The notes under the pieces are model-generated. The model searched no databases. It was not told the DNA's origin and was given only the letters and a program-made list of their open reading frames with translations. Shown piece by piece: positions 1-7,881 of a DNA stretch of 18,492 nucleotides. This DNA comes from Methanosphaera sp. rholeuAM6 (lineage in GTDB: Archaea > Methanobacteriota > Methanobacteria > Methanobacteriales > Methanobacteriaceae), in NCBI GenBank assembly GCA_003266105.1, contig MVAA01000091.1, forward strand, positions 66,340 to 84,831, in the 5' to 3' direction. Every line of letters starts with the position of its first letter. Within the stretch, counting starts at the first letter, position 1. A program made the position numbers and the translations under genes.

Positions 1-506
1 TCATGGCCGTATGGCTTTTCAGATGGTGTGGTCATTGTTTCAAATACTATTTGACATACTCTTTGACCAGGATATAATGCCACGGGCATTTTTCCTATAT
101 TGGAAATTTCCAACGTTATTTTACCTTCAAAACCGGGATCTATATAACCGGCCGTAACATGCATTGTAACACCCAGTCTACCCATTGAAGAACGACCTTC
201 CACTCTGGCAACTATATCTGCCGGAAGTTTAACTGTTTCAAGAGTTGTTGCTAGGGTAAATTCGCCAGGATGTATGATAAACGGTTCACCGTCAGGTATC
301 TTAATTGTTTCCATATATGATTCCAAATCTGTATTATCGAAAGGATCAATGAAAGGTTTTGTAATTATTTTAAATCCTTTGAATTCATCACCTATTCTTA
401 AATCTACAGATGAAGGTTGGATTTGTTTTTCATCTTTGATAGGGTCAATTTCTATTTTTTTTTCATCTAAGTATTTTTTTATGTCTATATCACTGAGTAT
501 TGCCAT
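1..506 (-). CDS. dcd: dCTP deaminase (archaeal Dcd/Dut family), partial at the left edge
   Basis: This cytoplasmic enzyme deaminates dCTP to dUTP. Some archaeal members also hydrolyse dUTP to dUMP, supplying dTMP synthesis; sequence alone does not settle which applies here. I read 168 residues from the ATG at 506 before the gene runs off the window, against roughly 180-205 for the family, so only the tail is missing. Family motifs visible are PSSVDLRIG at residues 31-39, RVEGRSSMGRLGV at 101-113 and GYIDPGFEGKITLE at 120-133. E133 aligns with the catalytic glutamate of Dcd enzymes. KPYGH near the edge matches the start of the nucleotide-closing C-terminal segment. The gene begins three bases after the stop of the TrmJ-like gene, so the two form one minus-strand operon. 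Confidence 0.93.
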   Translation of the reverse strand, partial: MAILSDIDIKKYLDEKKIEIDPIKDEKQIQPSSVDLRIGDEFKGFKIITKPFIDPFDNTDLESYMETIKIPDGEPFIIHPGEFTLATTLETVKLPADIVARVEGRSSMGRLGVTMHVTAGYIDPGFEGKITLEISNIGKMPVALYPGQRVCQIVFETMTTPSEKPYGH

Positions 507-509
507 TGT

Positions 510-1220
510 TTATTCCTCTTCTGGTTTTATTCTAATATTTACACGATTTAATGTACCACGTAGCATCTTTGATTCACGACCTCCGATAAAGGCACGACCA
601 ATAATACGTTTAGTAATTATTTCAACATTTTTTCTTTTATGTTCAGGATAATCTAGTTTAGAGATTATTTCGTTACACAGTTCGATGATTACGTTCTTAT
701 CTTCATAACTGGCTATTTCCATATTTTCTACAGGATATTCTTTCTGATTTTTAAAAATTTCATAGAATACAATTGCAGCTGCATGGCTGATGTTCATAAT
801 TGGATATTCGTCACTGGTTGGAATGGTAACTAGAATGTCACATAATTCTAATTCTTCATTACTTAACCCGTCACCTTCTCTTCCAAATATCAATGCAATA
901 TTTCCATCGACATGCATTTTTTTTCCAAGTTCTTCTGGAGTGATAGGAATTCGAGGAACATTATAACTGCCCCCGGCAGTACCTGTAGTTCCAACAATTG
1001 TAGTTATTTCATTATCTTTTACGAAGTCTTCAATTGTATCATATATTTTAGCATCCCGAACTATATCTCGTGCATGACTGGCTTGATAATAAGCACTGTT
1101 ATCCAGATTGCACGGATTAACAAGCACTAATTTTTTCAATCCAAAATTTTTCATAGTTCTTGCTAAAAACCCTATATTTCCAGGTGTTTTTGGTTCTACA
1201 AATACGCTATAAATTTTCAA
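510..1220 (-). CDS. trmJ: TrmJ-type tRNA/rRNA 2'-O-methyltransferase (SPOUT/TrmH family, group 1)
   Basis: This is an S-adenosylmethionine-dependent methyltransferase of the knotted SPOUT class. Characterised archaeal TrmJ proteins methylate the 2'-OH of C32 in tRNA; that exact target is inferred here. All three SPOUT motifs are present in 236 residues. Motif 1 is PGNIGFLARTMKNFG (residues 13-27), motif 2 is IFGREGDGLSNEE (111-123) and motif 3 is IPTSDEYPIMNISHAAAI (133-150). The C-terminal extension of about 70 residues is rich in charged residues and is typical of group 1 members. The ATG at 1220 is preceded by an AGTGATT-type ribosome-binding element about ten bases upstream. The gene is the first of a minus-strand pair with dcd. 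Confidence 0.88.
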   Translation of the reverse strand: MKIYSVFVEPKTPGNIGFLARTMKNFGLKKLVLVNPCNLDNSAYYQASHARDIVRDAKIYDTIEDFVKDNEITTIVGTTGTAGGSYNVPRIPITPEELGKKMHVDGNIALIFGREGDGLSNEELELCDILVTIPTSDEYPIMNISHAAAIVFYEIFKNQKEYPVENMEIASYEDKNVIIELCNEIISKLDYPEHKRKNVEIITKRIIGRAFIGGRESKMLRGTLNRVNIRIKPEEE

Positions 1221-1338
1221 ATATAATCACTATATATTATCTTTGTATGATATTTCCTAAATATTTTGTCTTAGTAACTTTCTTTTCAATATTTTTTCTT
1301 AAGTAAATTGGTATAAATCATCTTATTTTTTGGATATG

Positions 1339-1346
1339 TTTATATA
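1339..1346 (+). promoter_or_regulatory. Probable TATA box for the YbjQ-like gene
   Basis: TTTATATA lies 58 bases before the ATG at 1404. With the usual archaeal spacing of about 25 bases, transcription would start near 1370. That leaves a leader of about 34 bases containing the GGAG ribosome-binding site at 1392-1395. Position and sequence fit the archaeal consensus; there is no experimental support. Confidence 0.45.
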
Positions 1347-1403
1347 TGCTTGGTTAATAGAACATATTAATATAGAACAATATCAAGTTACGGAGAAAAT
1401 ATT

Positions 1404-1724
1404 ATGATAATGGTAACAACACCAAATATTGATGGGAAGGATGTAAAAAAGTATTTGGGAATAGTAAATGGTGAAGGTCTCATAGGAGCAAATGTATATA
1501 AAGATATTTTCTCAGGTGTACGTGATGTTGTTGGTGGTAGAACATCCACCTACGAAGATGAATTAAAAAAAGCTAGAGAAATAGCATTAAAGAGTATGGA
1601 AGAAAAGGCAGAGGCATTAGGGGCAAATGCTATTTTAAATGTCAGATTAAAATACAGTAATTTGGGCGGAACAATGGGTAATACCATATTGGTAAGCGTA
1701 AACGGTACTGCCGTATTATATTAA
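1404..1724 (+). CDS. YbjQ/UPF0145 family protein (putative heavy-metal-binding domain)
   Basis: A 106-residue protein of the YbjQ/UPF0145 family, whose members form small oligomers of unknown function, sometimes labelled heavy-metal binding. The signature is visible as YLGIVNGEGLIGANV (residues 17-31), a central helical stretch beginning with GGRTSTYEDEL (44-54) and a final strand pair around GANAILNVRLKYS (78-90). The two small-residue-rich turns, GEGLIGAN and GANAILNV, are characteristic. GGAG at 1392-1395 lies eight bases before the ATG at 1404, which favours this start over the in-frame ATG at 1410. The gene stands alone with its own promoter and converges on tfrB, so the context gives no functional clue. 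Confidence 0.8.
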   Translation: MIMVTTPNIDGKDVKKYLGIVNGEGLIGANVYKDIFSGVRDVVGGRTSTYEDELKKAREIALKSMEEKAEALGANAILNVRLKYSNLGGTMGNTILVSVNGTAVLY

Positions 1725-1727
1725 AAA

Positions 1728-1763
1728 AAGGTGTGAATGAGGTTGTTCTCATTCATATGCCTT
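1728..1763. terminator. Hairpin shared by two convergent genes
   Basis: TGAATGAG at 1734-1741 pairs perfectly with CTCATTCA at 1748-1755 around a six-base loop. An outer stem (AAGG 1728-1731 with CCTT 1760-1763, plus G-T pairs) extends it after a two-base bulge. The hairpin covers the last codons of tfrB. Read in the tfrB direction it is followed by seven T residues (complement of 1723-1729), a good intrinsic-type terminator. Read in the plus direction no T-run follows. Confidence 0.5.
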
Positions 1764-3248
1764 GTTAAGCAATTCCATAATGTTTATAACACTTGTTTTT
1801 GAATTTTTCTTTTTCAATGAATCATTTATATTGAATTCACAGAATGGACAGATGGTTACCACGTAATCAACGTCTAATTTGTCAATCATATCCACCTTAT
1901 CATCTGCTAAAGCTTCTGCAATTTCAGGTTTTCCGGATTTTACTCCACCACCTGCACCACAACATTGGTCAGGTTTTTCCATTTCAACAAATTCCACACC
2001 TTTAATATTTTTTAGTATGTTTCTTGGTTGTTCACTAATTCCTTGACTTCTTAAAAGGTGACATGGGTCATGATATGTTACTTTAAGATTTACTTCATTC
2101 ATTTCTTCAGGGTCTAATTTACCATCTAAAAATTCACTGATATCCATAACATTCAGGTTTGCTCCATATTCCGGGTAATTGTTTTTTAATGTAGCACCAC
2201 AACCGGCACATACTGTTAAAATAATGTCGTAATCCTTGAATGTTTCATAGTTTTTCTTCACTAAATCAGGTATTATATCAATCTGACCGGTTCTAAATAA
2301 TGGTGAACCACAACAAACCTGTGATTCCGGAATATCCACTTCATAGCCTAATTTTTTAAGAACTTTAACCAAATATTCTCCAATCCATGGTAATCTGTTA
2401 TCAATCATACAGCCAGTGAAGAAAGCAATCTTGTTTTTCTTGTCGGATGTTTTATCTTCATTATATTTTTTAACAAATCCTTCCGGATATTCACTATCTT
2501 CTTTAGGTTGAACACTGCGGCCTGTTTCCAATACTGATTGTCTGATTAATTTATGAGGTTCAAGAGGACCTTCTTTTTCAGAGAATATCTTGGCTCTTAA
2601 TTTTTCAATAGCTTTACCGTATATGTCTATTTCTTTAGGACATGTTTTAGTGCATTCACCACAGGAAGTACAGTAATAAATACCATTTTCCACGGATTTT
2701 TCCGATAAGGATTCATCTTCTCTTGGATCAAATTCAATGTTTGAAAGACCTCTCATAAAGTAGGGACCAACATATTCATTGGTTTTCTTAATTACAGGAC
2801 ACATAGAAATACAGGAGAAACAGTCGATACAACCCCTTAATTGGTCACACATCTCATATTGTCCTGGTTTAATTATTTCCGGTTTGTTTCTTGGTGAATC
2901 ACAGTCTTCTGAAGTCATGTACATATCCAAATCTTTGATTTTAGAATTCAATTCACTTCTATCAACAATCAAATCCTTAATTACTGGAAGATCAAGTGGT
3001 TCTATAATGTCATTATCTTCTATTTCAGCTTTACATGCTAACTTTGCTTTACCGTTAACTTTAATTGCACAGGAACCACATTGACCTGCCCTACAAGAGA
3101 ATCTGTAAGCAATATTTGCATTATATTTCCTGTTAATCAGTGCCAGAGCATCAAGGACTTTCATCCTTTCGGTCTCTTCAATTTCATAAGACTCAGTGTA
3201 ATGCAAATCTTTTGCAGGATCATATCTTTTAATATTAACTGTAATCAT
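1749..3248 (-). CDS. tfrB: Thiol:fumarate reductase (CoM/CoB) subunit B, iron-sulfur and heterodisulfide-forming subunit
   Basis: In Methanobacteriales, soluble TfrAB reduces fumarate to succinate with coenzyme M and coenzyme B as donors, giving CoM-S-S-CoB. The B subunit joins an SdhB-like module to an HdrB-like module. An N-terminal [2Fe-2S] ferredoxin domain has Cys at 52, 57, 60 and 72. Two cluster-binding motifs follow, Cys140/143/146/150 and Cys193/196/199/203. Two CCG domains hold CCG at 312-314 with C347/C350, and CCG at 429-431 with C467/C470. Their leading cysteines are C280 and C396. Length (499 residues) matches the known subunit (about 490). A GGGGAG-type ribosome-binding site precedes the ATG at 3248. 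TfrA, the flavoprotein, is not adjacent. A generic SdhB/HdrB fusion is the alternative, but order and length fit TfrB well. Confidence 0.88.
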   Translation of the reverse strand: MITVNIKRYDPAKDLHYTESYEIEETERMKVLDALALINRKYNANIAYRFSCRAGQCGSCAIKVNGKAKLACKAEIEDNDIIEPLDLPVIKDLIVDRSELNSKIKDLDMYMTSEDCDSPRNKPEIIKPGQYEMCDQLRGCIDCFSCISMCPVIKKTNEYVGPYFMRGLSNIEFDPREDESLSEKSVENGIYYCTSCGECTKTCPKEIDIYGKAIEKLRAKIFSEKEGPLEPHKLIRQSVLETGRSVQPKEDSEYPEGFVKKYNEDKTSDKKNKIAFFTGCMIDNRLPWIGEYLVKVLKKLGYEVDIPESQVCCGSPLFRTGQIDIIPDLVKKNYETFKDYDIILTVCAGCGATLKNNYPEYGANLNVMDISEFLDGKLDPEEMNEVNLKVTYHDPCHLLRSQGISEQPRNILKNIKGVEFVEMEKPDQCCGAGGGVKSGKPEIAEALADDKVDMIDKLDVDYVVTICPFCEFNINDSLKKKNSKTSVINIMELLNKAYE

Positions 3249-3484
3249 AATAACTCTCCCCTATGTTATTAACTAATAATGGATTTCACTTTTCTTTTAT
3301 TAATTTTGATATTTTATTGCCTTCAATTCTATTTTAATATTTTCATTTCTTTTCTTTTAAAATTTGTTGAAAAAAAACTTATAGTCTATTAAATAAAAAT
3401 ATTATTAATCTTAAATAATTATCAATTAGATTTATACACAGTAATATTATTTTGATATGTTAGATCATTAAAAGGAGTTTTATT
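3249..3484. promoter_or_regulatory. Divergent tfrB/iorA promoter region
   Basis: A very AT-rich 236-base gap between divergently transcribed genes. For iorA, TTTATACA at 3431-3438 is a plausible TATA box, giving a transcription start near 3460. AAAGGAG at 3471-3477 is a strong ribosome-binding site seven bases before the iorA ATG. For tfrB I see the ribosome-binding site (complement of 3254-3262) but no single convincing TATA box among the many A/T runs. No clear operator dyad was found. Confidence 0.5.
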
Positions 3485-5341
3485 ATGAATATTAATGAAC
3501 TGTTAGATTCAGAAAAAGGAAACAAACGTTTCATGTTAGGTAATGAAGCGGCTGTAAGGGGTGTTTTAGAATCCGGTGTCTCTTTAGCAGCAACATATCC
3601 TGGAACACCATCATCTGAAATAGGTGATATCCTGTTTAAAATTGCAAAGGAGGCAAACATCTACTTTGAATTTTCATCAAACGAAAAAGTAGCAATTGAA
3701 GTAGCAGCTTCAGCAGCAAGTACGGGACTTAGAACTTTTTCATTCATGAAACATGTGGGAGTGAATGTTGCAGCAGATTCATTCATGTCCTCTGCATACA
3801 TTGGTATAGAAGGAAGTTTTTTGGTTTTAGTAGCGGATGATCCGTCAACATTTTCATCACAGAACGAACAGGATACACGACACTTTGCAAGACAAGCAAA
3901 TATCCCTCTATTTGAACCATCAAACCCTCAGGAAATAAAGGATTTCATACATTATGCATATGACGTCTCAGACAAATTTAACATACCTGTAATTATTAGA
4001 ACAACAACACGAGTATCTCACATGAGAGGTATTGTTGAAACGGATGAATACACAAAAAACACTAAAACCTATGGTGAATTTAAGGATACTGGATTGCATG
4101 TACCGGTACCAGAGGCAGCAAGGGTAATGCATAAAAATTTGGTTGAAAAAATAAGAAACATACGTGAAATATCAAATGAAAGTCCTTTAAACAAAATAAT
4201 TGACAATGGTGCAAACCTGGGAATAATTGCATCAGGTGGAGCATATAACTATGTTGCAGATGTGGTAAATCAGAACAATCTGAAAGTAAACATATTAAAA
4301 ATAGGTTTTTCACATCCATATCCTGAACAGTTGGTTAAAAAATTCTTAGAGGACAATGATGAAGTTTTAGTTGTTGAAGAGGTAGATCCGATCAATGAAA
4401 TCGAAACATTGGCAATAGCCGGTAAATACAATATAAACACTAAAATTCATGGAAAATGTGATGAAACGTTACCTGAAATATTTGAATATACCCCTGACAT
4501 AATATTTAACTCTCTTCAGAAATTGGTTTCATTTGAGGATAAACGTAATAAGGCAAATGAAGAATCAGAAATAGCATTGCCGTCCAGACCTGCCACATTA
4601 TGTTCAGGATGTCCACACAGGGCATCATATTATGCTGCAAGAGAAGCAGTAAACAGTCTTAACCTGGATATTGAAAGCATACACCCATCCGATATTGGAT
4701 GTTATACTTTAGGTATTGCACCACCGTATAAGATGGCAAGCTATTTGATGTCTATGGGTGCAAGTGTAGGAACAAGCTGTGGATTCAGCAAATCAACAAC
4801 ACAACAACCAATAATAAGTTTTATCGGAGATTCCACCTTTTTCCATGCAGGAATACCACCCCTTATCAATGCAGTACATAACAAAAACAGGTTCACGTTA
4901 GTAATATTGGATAACAGGATAACTGCAATGACTGGTGGTCAAACAAATCCTGGAATTCCTATTGATGGAATGGGTGATGAAGCTCCTGCAATATCTATTG
5001 GAGCACTAGTTAAATCCATAGGAATAGAATTTGTTAAAGAAATAAATCCATTAAACGTTAAAGAAATGATAGAAGTATATAAGGAAGCATTAAGCTATGA
5101 TGGAGTGTCTGTAATCATAGCAAAATATCCATGTAATCTTATCAACAAGCAACAAATTCGGGAGAGAAATTATAGGATAGTTGTCGATCAGGATAAGTGT
5201 GTTCACTGTAACATCTGTGTAAACAAATTGGCATGTCCAAGTATAAATGAAATTGATGGAAAAATCACAATAGATCAGGTATGTAACAAGTGTGCGGTAT
5301 GTACTGAGGTATGTCCTACAAATGCAATTCATAAGGAGTAG
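3485..5341 (+). CDS. iorA: Indolepyruvate:ferredoxin oxidoreductase alpha subunit
   Basis: IorA carries thiamine diphosphate and two [4Fe-4S] clusters and interconverts arylpyruvates and aryl-acetyl-CoA plus CO2 using ferredoxin. In methanogens it is thought to run mainly in the reductive direction to make aromatic amino acids. The 618 residues match the family length. The N-terminal pyrimidine-binding domain contains TYPGTPSSEIGD (residues 38-49). The diphosphate-binding domain has the GDS (448-450) to GGQTNPG (484-490) signature. Two C-terminal cluster motifs follow, C572/C575/C578/C584, where the last spacing is one or two residues longer than the classical motif as in other IorA proteins, and C600/C603/C606/C610. 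AAAGGAG fixes the start. iorB follows after six bases, so the subunits are co-transcribed. Confidence 0.95.
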   Translation: MNINELLDSEKGNKRFMLGNEAAVRGVLESGVSLAATYPGTPSSEIGDILFKIAKEANIYFEFSSNEKVAIEVAASAASTGLRTFSFMKHVGVNVAADSFMSSAYIGIEGSFLVLVADDPSTFSSQNEQDTRHFARQANIPLFEPSNPQEIKDFIHYAYDVSDKFNIPVIIRTTTRVSHMRGIVETDEYTKNTKTYGEFKDTGLHVPVPEAARVMHKNLVEKIRNIREISNESPLNKIIDNGANLGIIASGGAYNYVADVVNQNNLKVNILKIGFSHPYPEQLVKKFLEDNDEVLVVEEVDPINEIETLAIAGKYNINTKIHGKCDETLPEIFEYTPDIIFNSLQKLVSFEDKRNKANEESEIALPSRPATLCSGCPHRASYYAAREAVNSLNLDIESIHPSDIGCYTLGIAPPYKMASYLMSMGASVGTSCGFSKSTTQQPIISFIGDSTFFHAGIPPLINAVHNKNRFTLVILDNRITAMTGGQTNPGIPIDGMGDEAPAISIGALVKSIGIEFVKEINPLNVKEMIEVYKEALSYDGVSVIIAKYPCNLINKQQIRERNYRIVVDQDKCVHCNICVNKLACPSINEIDGKITIDQVCNKCAVCTEVCPTNAIHKE

Positions 5342-5347
5342 ATAAGT

Positions 5348-5932
5348 ATGGTTTATAATATTTATATTTGTGGAATTGGTGGTCAGGGAATCATCAAAAC
5401 ATCTATAGTAATAGGTGAAACTGCAATACATAAAGATATGAATGTTGTAATGAGTGAAATTCATGGGATGAGTCAAAGAGGTGGAGTGGTTTCAACAGAA
5501 TTAAAAATCGGTGAAGATAAAAGTCCAATAATACAGGATGGTGGAGCAGATTTAATACTGTCATTTGAACCGGTTGAAGCATTACGTGCTTTACACAAAT
5601 CAAACACAGATTCAATCATTGTCACAAATATTTCACCGGTATTGCCGTCAACAATTAACCAACAGGACGTTGACTATCCGGAAATTGATGATATAATATC
5701 CGAATTGGAATCAAAGGTTTCAAAGGTTTATGCCATTGATGCGAATAAAATAGCTGAAAATGCGGGCCATCCGTTATCCATGAATATGGCAATGTTAGGT
5801 GCTGCAACAGCAATATCAACATTTCCTTTAGAAAAAGAGGATGTAATTAAAATAATGAAAGAGAATCTTCCACCAAAATCTATTGAAATTAACTTAAAAG
5901 CATTTGATGAAGGATATAATTCCTGTAAATAA
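5348..5932 (+). CDS. iorB: Indolepyruvate:ferredoxin oxidoreductase beta subunit
   Basis: The 194-residue catalytic partner of IorA, equivalent to the gamma domain of pyruvate:ferredoxin oxidoreductases, which takes part in coenzyme A binding. The family signature GIGGQGI (residues 9-15) near the N terminus and MSQRGGVVS (40-48) are both present. The size is normal for IorB. It lies six bases after iorA, and a GGAGTAG-like element overlapping the iorA stop can serve as its ribosome-binding site, implying coupled translation. It converges with the ACT-domain gene, whose pathway partner is the arylacetate-CoA ligase, so both halves of an aryl-acid pathway meet tail to tail here. Confidence 0.95.
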   Translation: MVYNIYICGIGGQGIIKTSIVIGETAIHKDMNVVMSEIHGMSQRGGVVSTELKIGEDKSPIIQDGGADLILSFEPVEALRALHKSNTDSIIVTNISPVLPSTINQQDVDYPEIDDIISELESKVSKVYAIDANKIAENAGHPLSMNMAMLGAATAISTFPLEKEDVIKIMKENLPPKSIEINLKAFDEGYNSCK

Positions 5933-5952
5933 AAAAAAAGGTATTGAAGGAA
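5931..5952. terminator. Convergent iorB/ACT terminator region
   Basis: The nine A residues at 5931-5939, which begin within the iorB stop codon, become a T-run when read on the minus strand, forming a probable terminator for the ACT/paaK operon. TAATTCC at 5916-5922 and GGAATTA at 5949-5955 are inverted copies flanking it with a 26-base loop. No T-run is available for iorB itself. Confidence 0.35.
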
Positions 5953-6393
5953 TTACATTGAATAAATCTCTTCAGGAGATATGATTTCAGAGTTTCCTTC
6001 TTTTAATATTTTTAGTCCTTCTTCCATATTTTCTAATCTTAAAATAACTATAGCGTTATATGTTTTCTTTTCAACAAATGCATATAAATATTCAAGATTA
6101 ATATTATTGTCATCAAGGACTTTAAGCACTTTATTTAATCCACCCGGTTCGTCAGTGATGGATACTGCCAATACTTTCGTGATTTTTACTATGAAATTGT
6201 TTTCTTCTAGTTTTTCTTTAACCTTATGCGGATCTGTTACAATTAATCTTAAAATCCCGAATTCAGAAGTATCTGCAATGGATAAAGCACGTATATTAAT
6301 ATCTAACTCTTCTATAATATCTAATGTATTGAATAATCTTCCTTTTTTGTTTTCTAAAAAGATTGACAATTGATCAACATATTCATCAGCCAT
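5953..6393 (-). CDS. Protein of two ACT domains, probable amino-acid-binding regulator
   Basis: The 146 residues consist of two tandem ACT modules (about 5-70 and 76-140) and nothing else, so it is a binding or regulatory protein rather than an enzyme. The first has the pattern FLENKKGRLFNTLDIIEE (residues 12-29) and the second VSITDEPGGLNKVLKVLDDN (77-96). Both show the turn before helix one where ACT domains bind amino acids. The gene starts 12 bases after paaK on the same strand, with GGAAGTGA as ribosome-binding site. ACT-only proteins commonly accompany phenylacetate-CoA ligase genes in archaea and bacteria. An aromatic amino acid ligand is therefore a reasonable inference, not shown by the sequence. 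Confidence 0.85.
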   Translation of the reverse strand: MADEYVDQLSIFLENKKGRLFNTLDIIEELDINIRALSIADTSEFGILRLIVTDPHKVKEKLEENNFIVKITKVLAVSITDEPGGLNKVLKVLDDNNINLEYLYAFVEKKTYNAIVILRLENMEEGLKILKEGNSEIISPEEIYSM

Positions 6394-6405
6394 AATTTCA
6401 CTTCC

Positions 6406-7707
6406 TTATTCATTTCTTTTATCAATTACTCTAACTGCTTTTCCTGATTCAACTCTATCAATTGTTTTAGGTTCAACTAATGTAACGTTTACTCTTAAAC
6501 CAATTTCATCATGAATTGCCTGAGCTAATTTGTCTTTAATGCTGATTAATTCTTTTACGTTATCAAAGAATATTTCAGGTGATGCTTCAACTTTAACTTC
6601 TATTTCGTCTAGAACACCAGGTCTTGTAAGTATAATCTGATAATGTGGTTCTACTCCTTTAATGGAAAGTAATGCTTTTTCTATTTGTGATGGGAATACG
6701 CTTACACCTTTAATTTTAAGCATGTCATCAGTTCTACCACTGATTTTATCCATTTTAACCAATGTTCTTCCACAACCACAGGTTTCATGGTGTATCTTAG
6801 TAATATCCCTTGTTCTGAACCTGATTAGGGGCATACCTACCCTAGTTAAAGTAGTAAGAACAAGTTCTCCAGGAGTGTTTTCCGGCAGTTGTTTCATTGT
6901 TTCAGGGTCGATAATTTCAGGATAGAAATGATCTTCATACAAATGTAAGCCATCCTGTTGTTCACATTCCATAGCCACACCAGGACCCATTACCTCTGTT
7001 AATCCATAAATATTGTATGCAGGCGTTTTGAATTTTTCTTCTATCTGTTTTCTCATCTCGTCAGTCCAGCTTTCAGAACCAAAACCAATTACTTTAAGAT
7101 GCAAATCTTCAGGTTCTATTCCCATGGCATTTAACTCTTCTGCAATATGTAAACCATAGGAAGGTGTGAATATAATCATTGTCGTTTTAAAGTCCTTTAG
7201 CAATTCTATTTGTCTTAGTGTTTGTCCGGTAGAGATAGGCACTACCGTAGCACCAATTTTTTGACCACCGTAATGAACTCCGAATCCACCGGTAAACAAT
7301 CCGTAACCATGAGTATTTTGGATGATATCATTTTCATCTACACCCATCATGGTCAGTCCTCTTGCAATTACTTCTGCCCAAATATCCAAATCCTCTTCCG
7401 TATAACCGGATACTGTTGGTTTACCGGTAGTTCCACTTGACGTATGTATTTCGATTATGTCTTTTTGAGGTACTGCGAATAATCCGAAAGGATATGAAGC
7501 TCTTAAATCAGTTTTTGTAGTGAAAGGGAGTTTTTCAATATCTGCCAGAGTTTCAATATCTTCAGGATAAACTTCTTCTTCAGTATATCTTTTATGATAA
7601 TAAGGTACTTCATTAAATGCCGTTTTAACAACAGCCTGTAGTCTCTTTAGTTGTAGTTCTTCCATGTCTTCTTTGGACATGCATTCAATTTTTTCATCCC
7701 AAAACAT
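6406..7707 (-). CDS. paaK: Arylacetate-CoA ligase (phenylacetate-CoA ligase family)
   Basis: An adenylate-forming ligase converting an aryl acid (phenylacetate, indoleacetate or similar), ATP and CoA to aryl-CoA, AMP and diphosphate. The 433 residues match the family. The phosphate-binding loop SSGTTGKPT is at residues 90-98, the A5-type motif YNIYGLTEVMGPG at 231-243 and the hinge region RTRDI at 298-302. The PaaK-type C-terminal domain contains GRTDDMLKIKGVSVFPSQIE (324-343). A CGCG element (C310, C312), usual in archaeal members, is present. With IorAB it completes the salvage route aryl acid to aryl-CoA to arylpyruvate to aromatic amino acid. It leads the operon with the ACT gene; AAAGGAAG precedes the ATG. 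The exact substrate cannot be read from sequence. Confidence 0.9.
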   Translation of the reverse strand: MFWDEKIECMSKEDMEELQLKRLQAVVKTAFNEVPYYHKRYTEEEVYPEDIETLADIEKLPFTTKTDLRASYPFGLFAVPQKDIIEIHTSSGTTGKPTVSGYTEEDLDIWAEVIARGLTMMGVDENDIIQNTHGYGLFTGGFGVHYGGQKIGATVVPISTGQTLRQIELLKDFKTTMIIFTPSYGLHIAEELNAMGIEPEDLHLKVIGFGSESWTDEMRKQIEEKFKTPAYNIYGLTEVMGPGVAMECEQQDGLHLYEDHFYPEIIDPETMKQLPENTPGELVLTTLTRVGMPLIRFRTRDITKIHHETCGCGRTLVKMDKISGRTDDMLKIKGVSVFPSQIEKALLSIKGVEPHYQIILTRPGVLDEIEVKVEASPEIFFDNVKELISIKDKLAQAIHDEIGLRVNVTLVEPKTIDRVESGKAVRVIDKRNE

Positions 7708-7747
7708 TATAAATTAACTTCCTTTAGTTGTTATTAATATACTCTAT

Positions 7748-7805
7748 ATATGAACTATGTTATTAATTTTTGGAGGGATGATTTATATGAAATAGTAGTT
7801 CATAT
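7748..7805. promoter_or_regulatory. Inverted repeat flanking the probable paaK promoter
   Basis: ATATGAACTA at 7748-7757 and TAGTTCATAT at 7796-7805 are perfect inverted copies separated by 38 bases. Between them, the complement of 7782-7790 (TCATATAAA) is a plausible TATA box for the minus-strand paaK operon, which would put transcription start near 7761. Arms on both sides of a TATA box suit a dimeric repressor or a loop; this is inference. Confidence 0.4.
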
Positions 7806-7841
7806 CATGAAATTGCAATTTAGCAAAGAAAAATGGAAATG

Positions 7842-7864
7842 TATTTATCTATTATAGATAAATA
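7842..7864. promoter_or_regulatory. Perfect 10+3+10 dyad upstream of the 7882 gene
   Basis: TATTTATCTA (7842-7851) and TAGATAAATA (7855-7864) are perfect inverted copies around TTA. The dyad ends 17 bases before the ATG at 7882, where a promoter element or operator would be expected. It may be an operator overlapping the TATA box, or an RNA hairpin if transcription starts further upstream. Confidence 0.5.
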
Positions 7865-7881
7865 GTTACATAGTGGTAGTT

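Noticed and set aside
274..651. 125-codon plus-strand open frame opposite dcd and trmJ
   Set aside because: Low-complexity Ser/Ile/Phe composition typical of an antisense shadow; both genes beneath it have full family motifs.
7807..7857. 16-codon open frame (MKLQFSKEKWKCIYLL) before the 7882 gene
   Set aside because: No ribosome-binding site at a proper distance, and its end runs through the 23-base dyad; a chance frame or at most a weak leader peptide.
7866..7872. Possible leaderless start at GTG 7873
   Set aside because: It adds only Met-Val-Val and GTGGTAG is better read as a weak ribosome-binding element for ATG 7882; not excluded.
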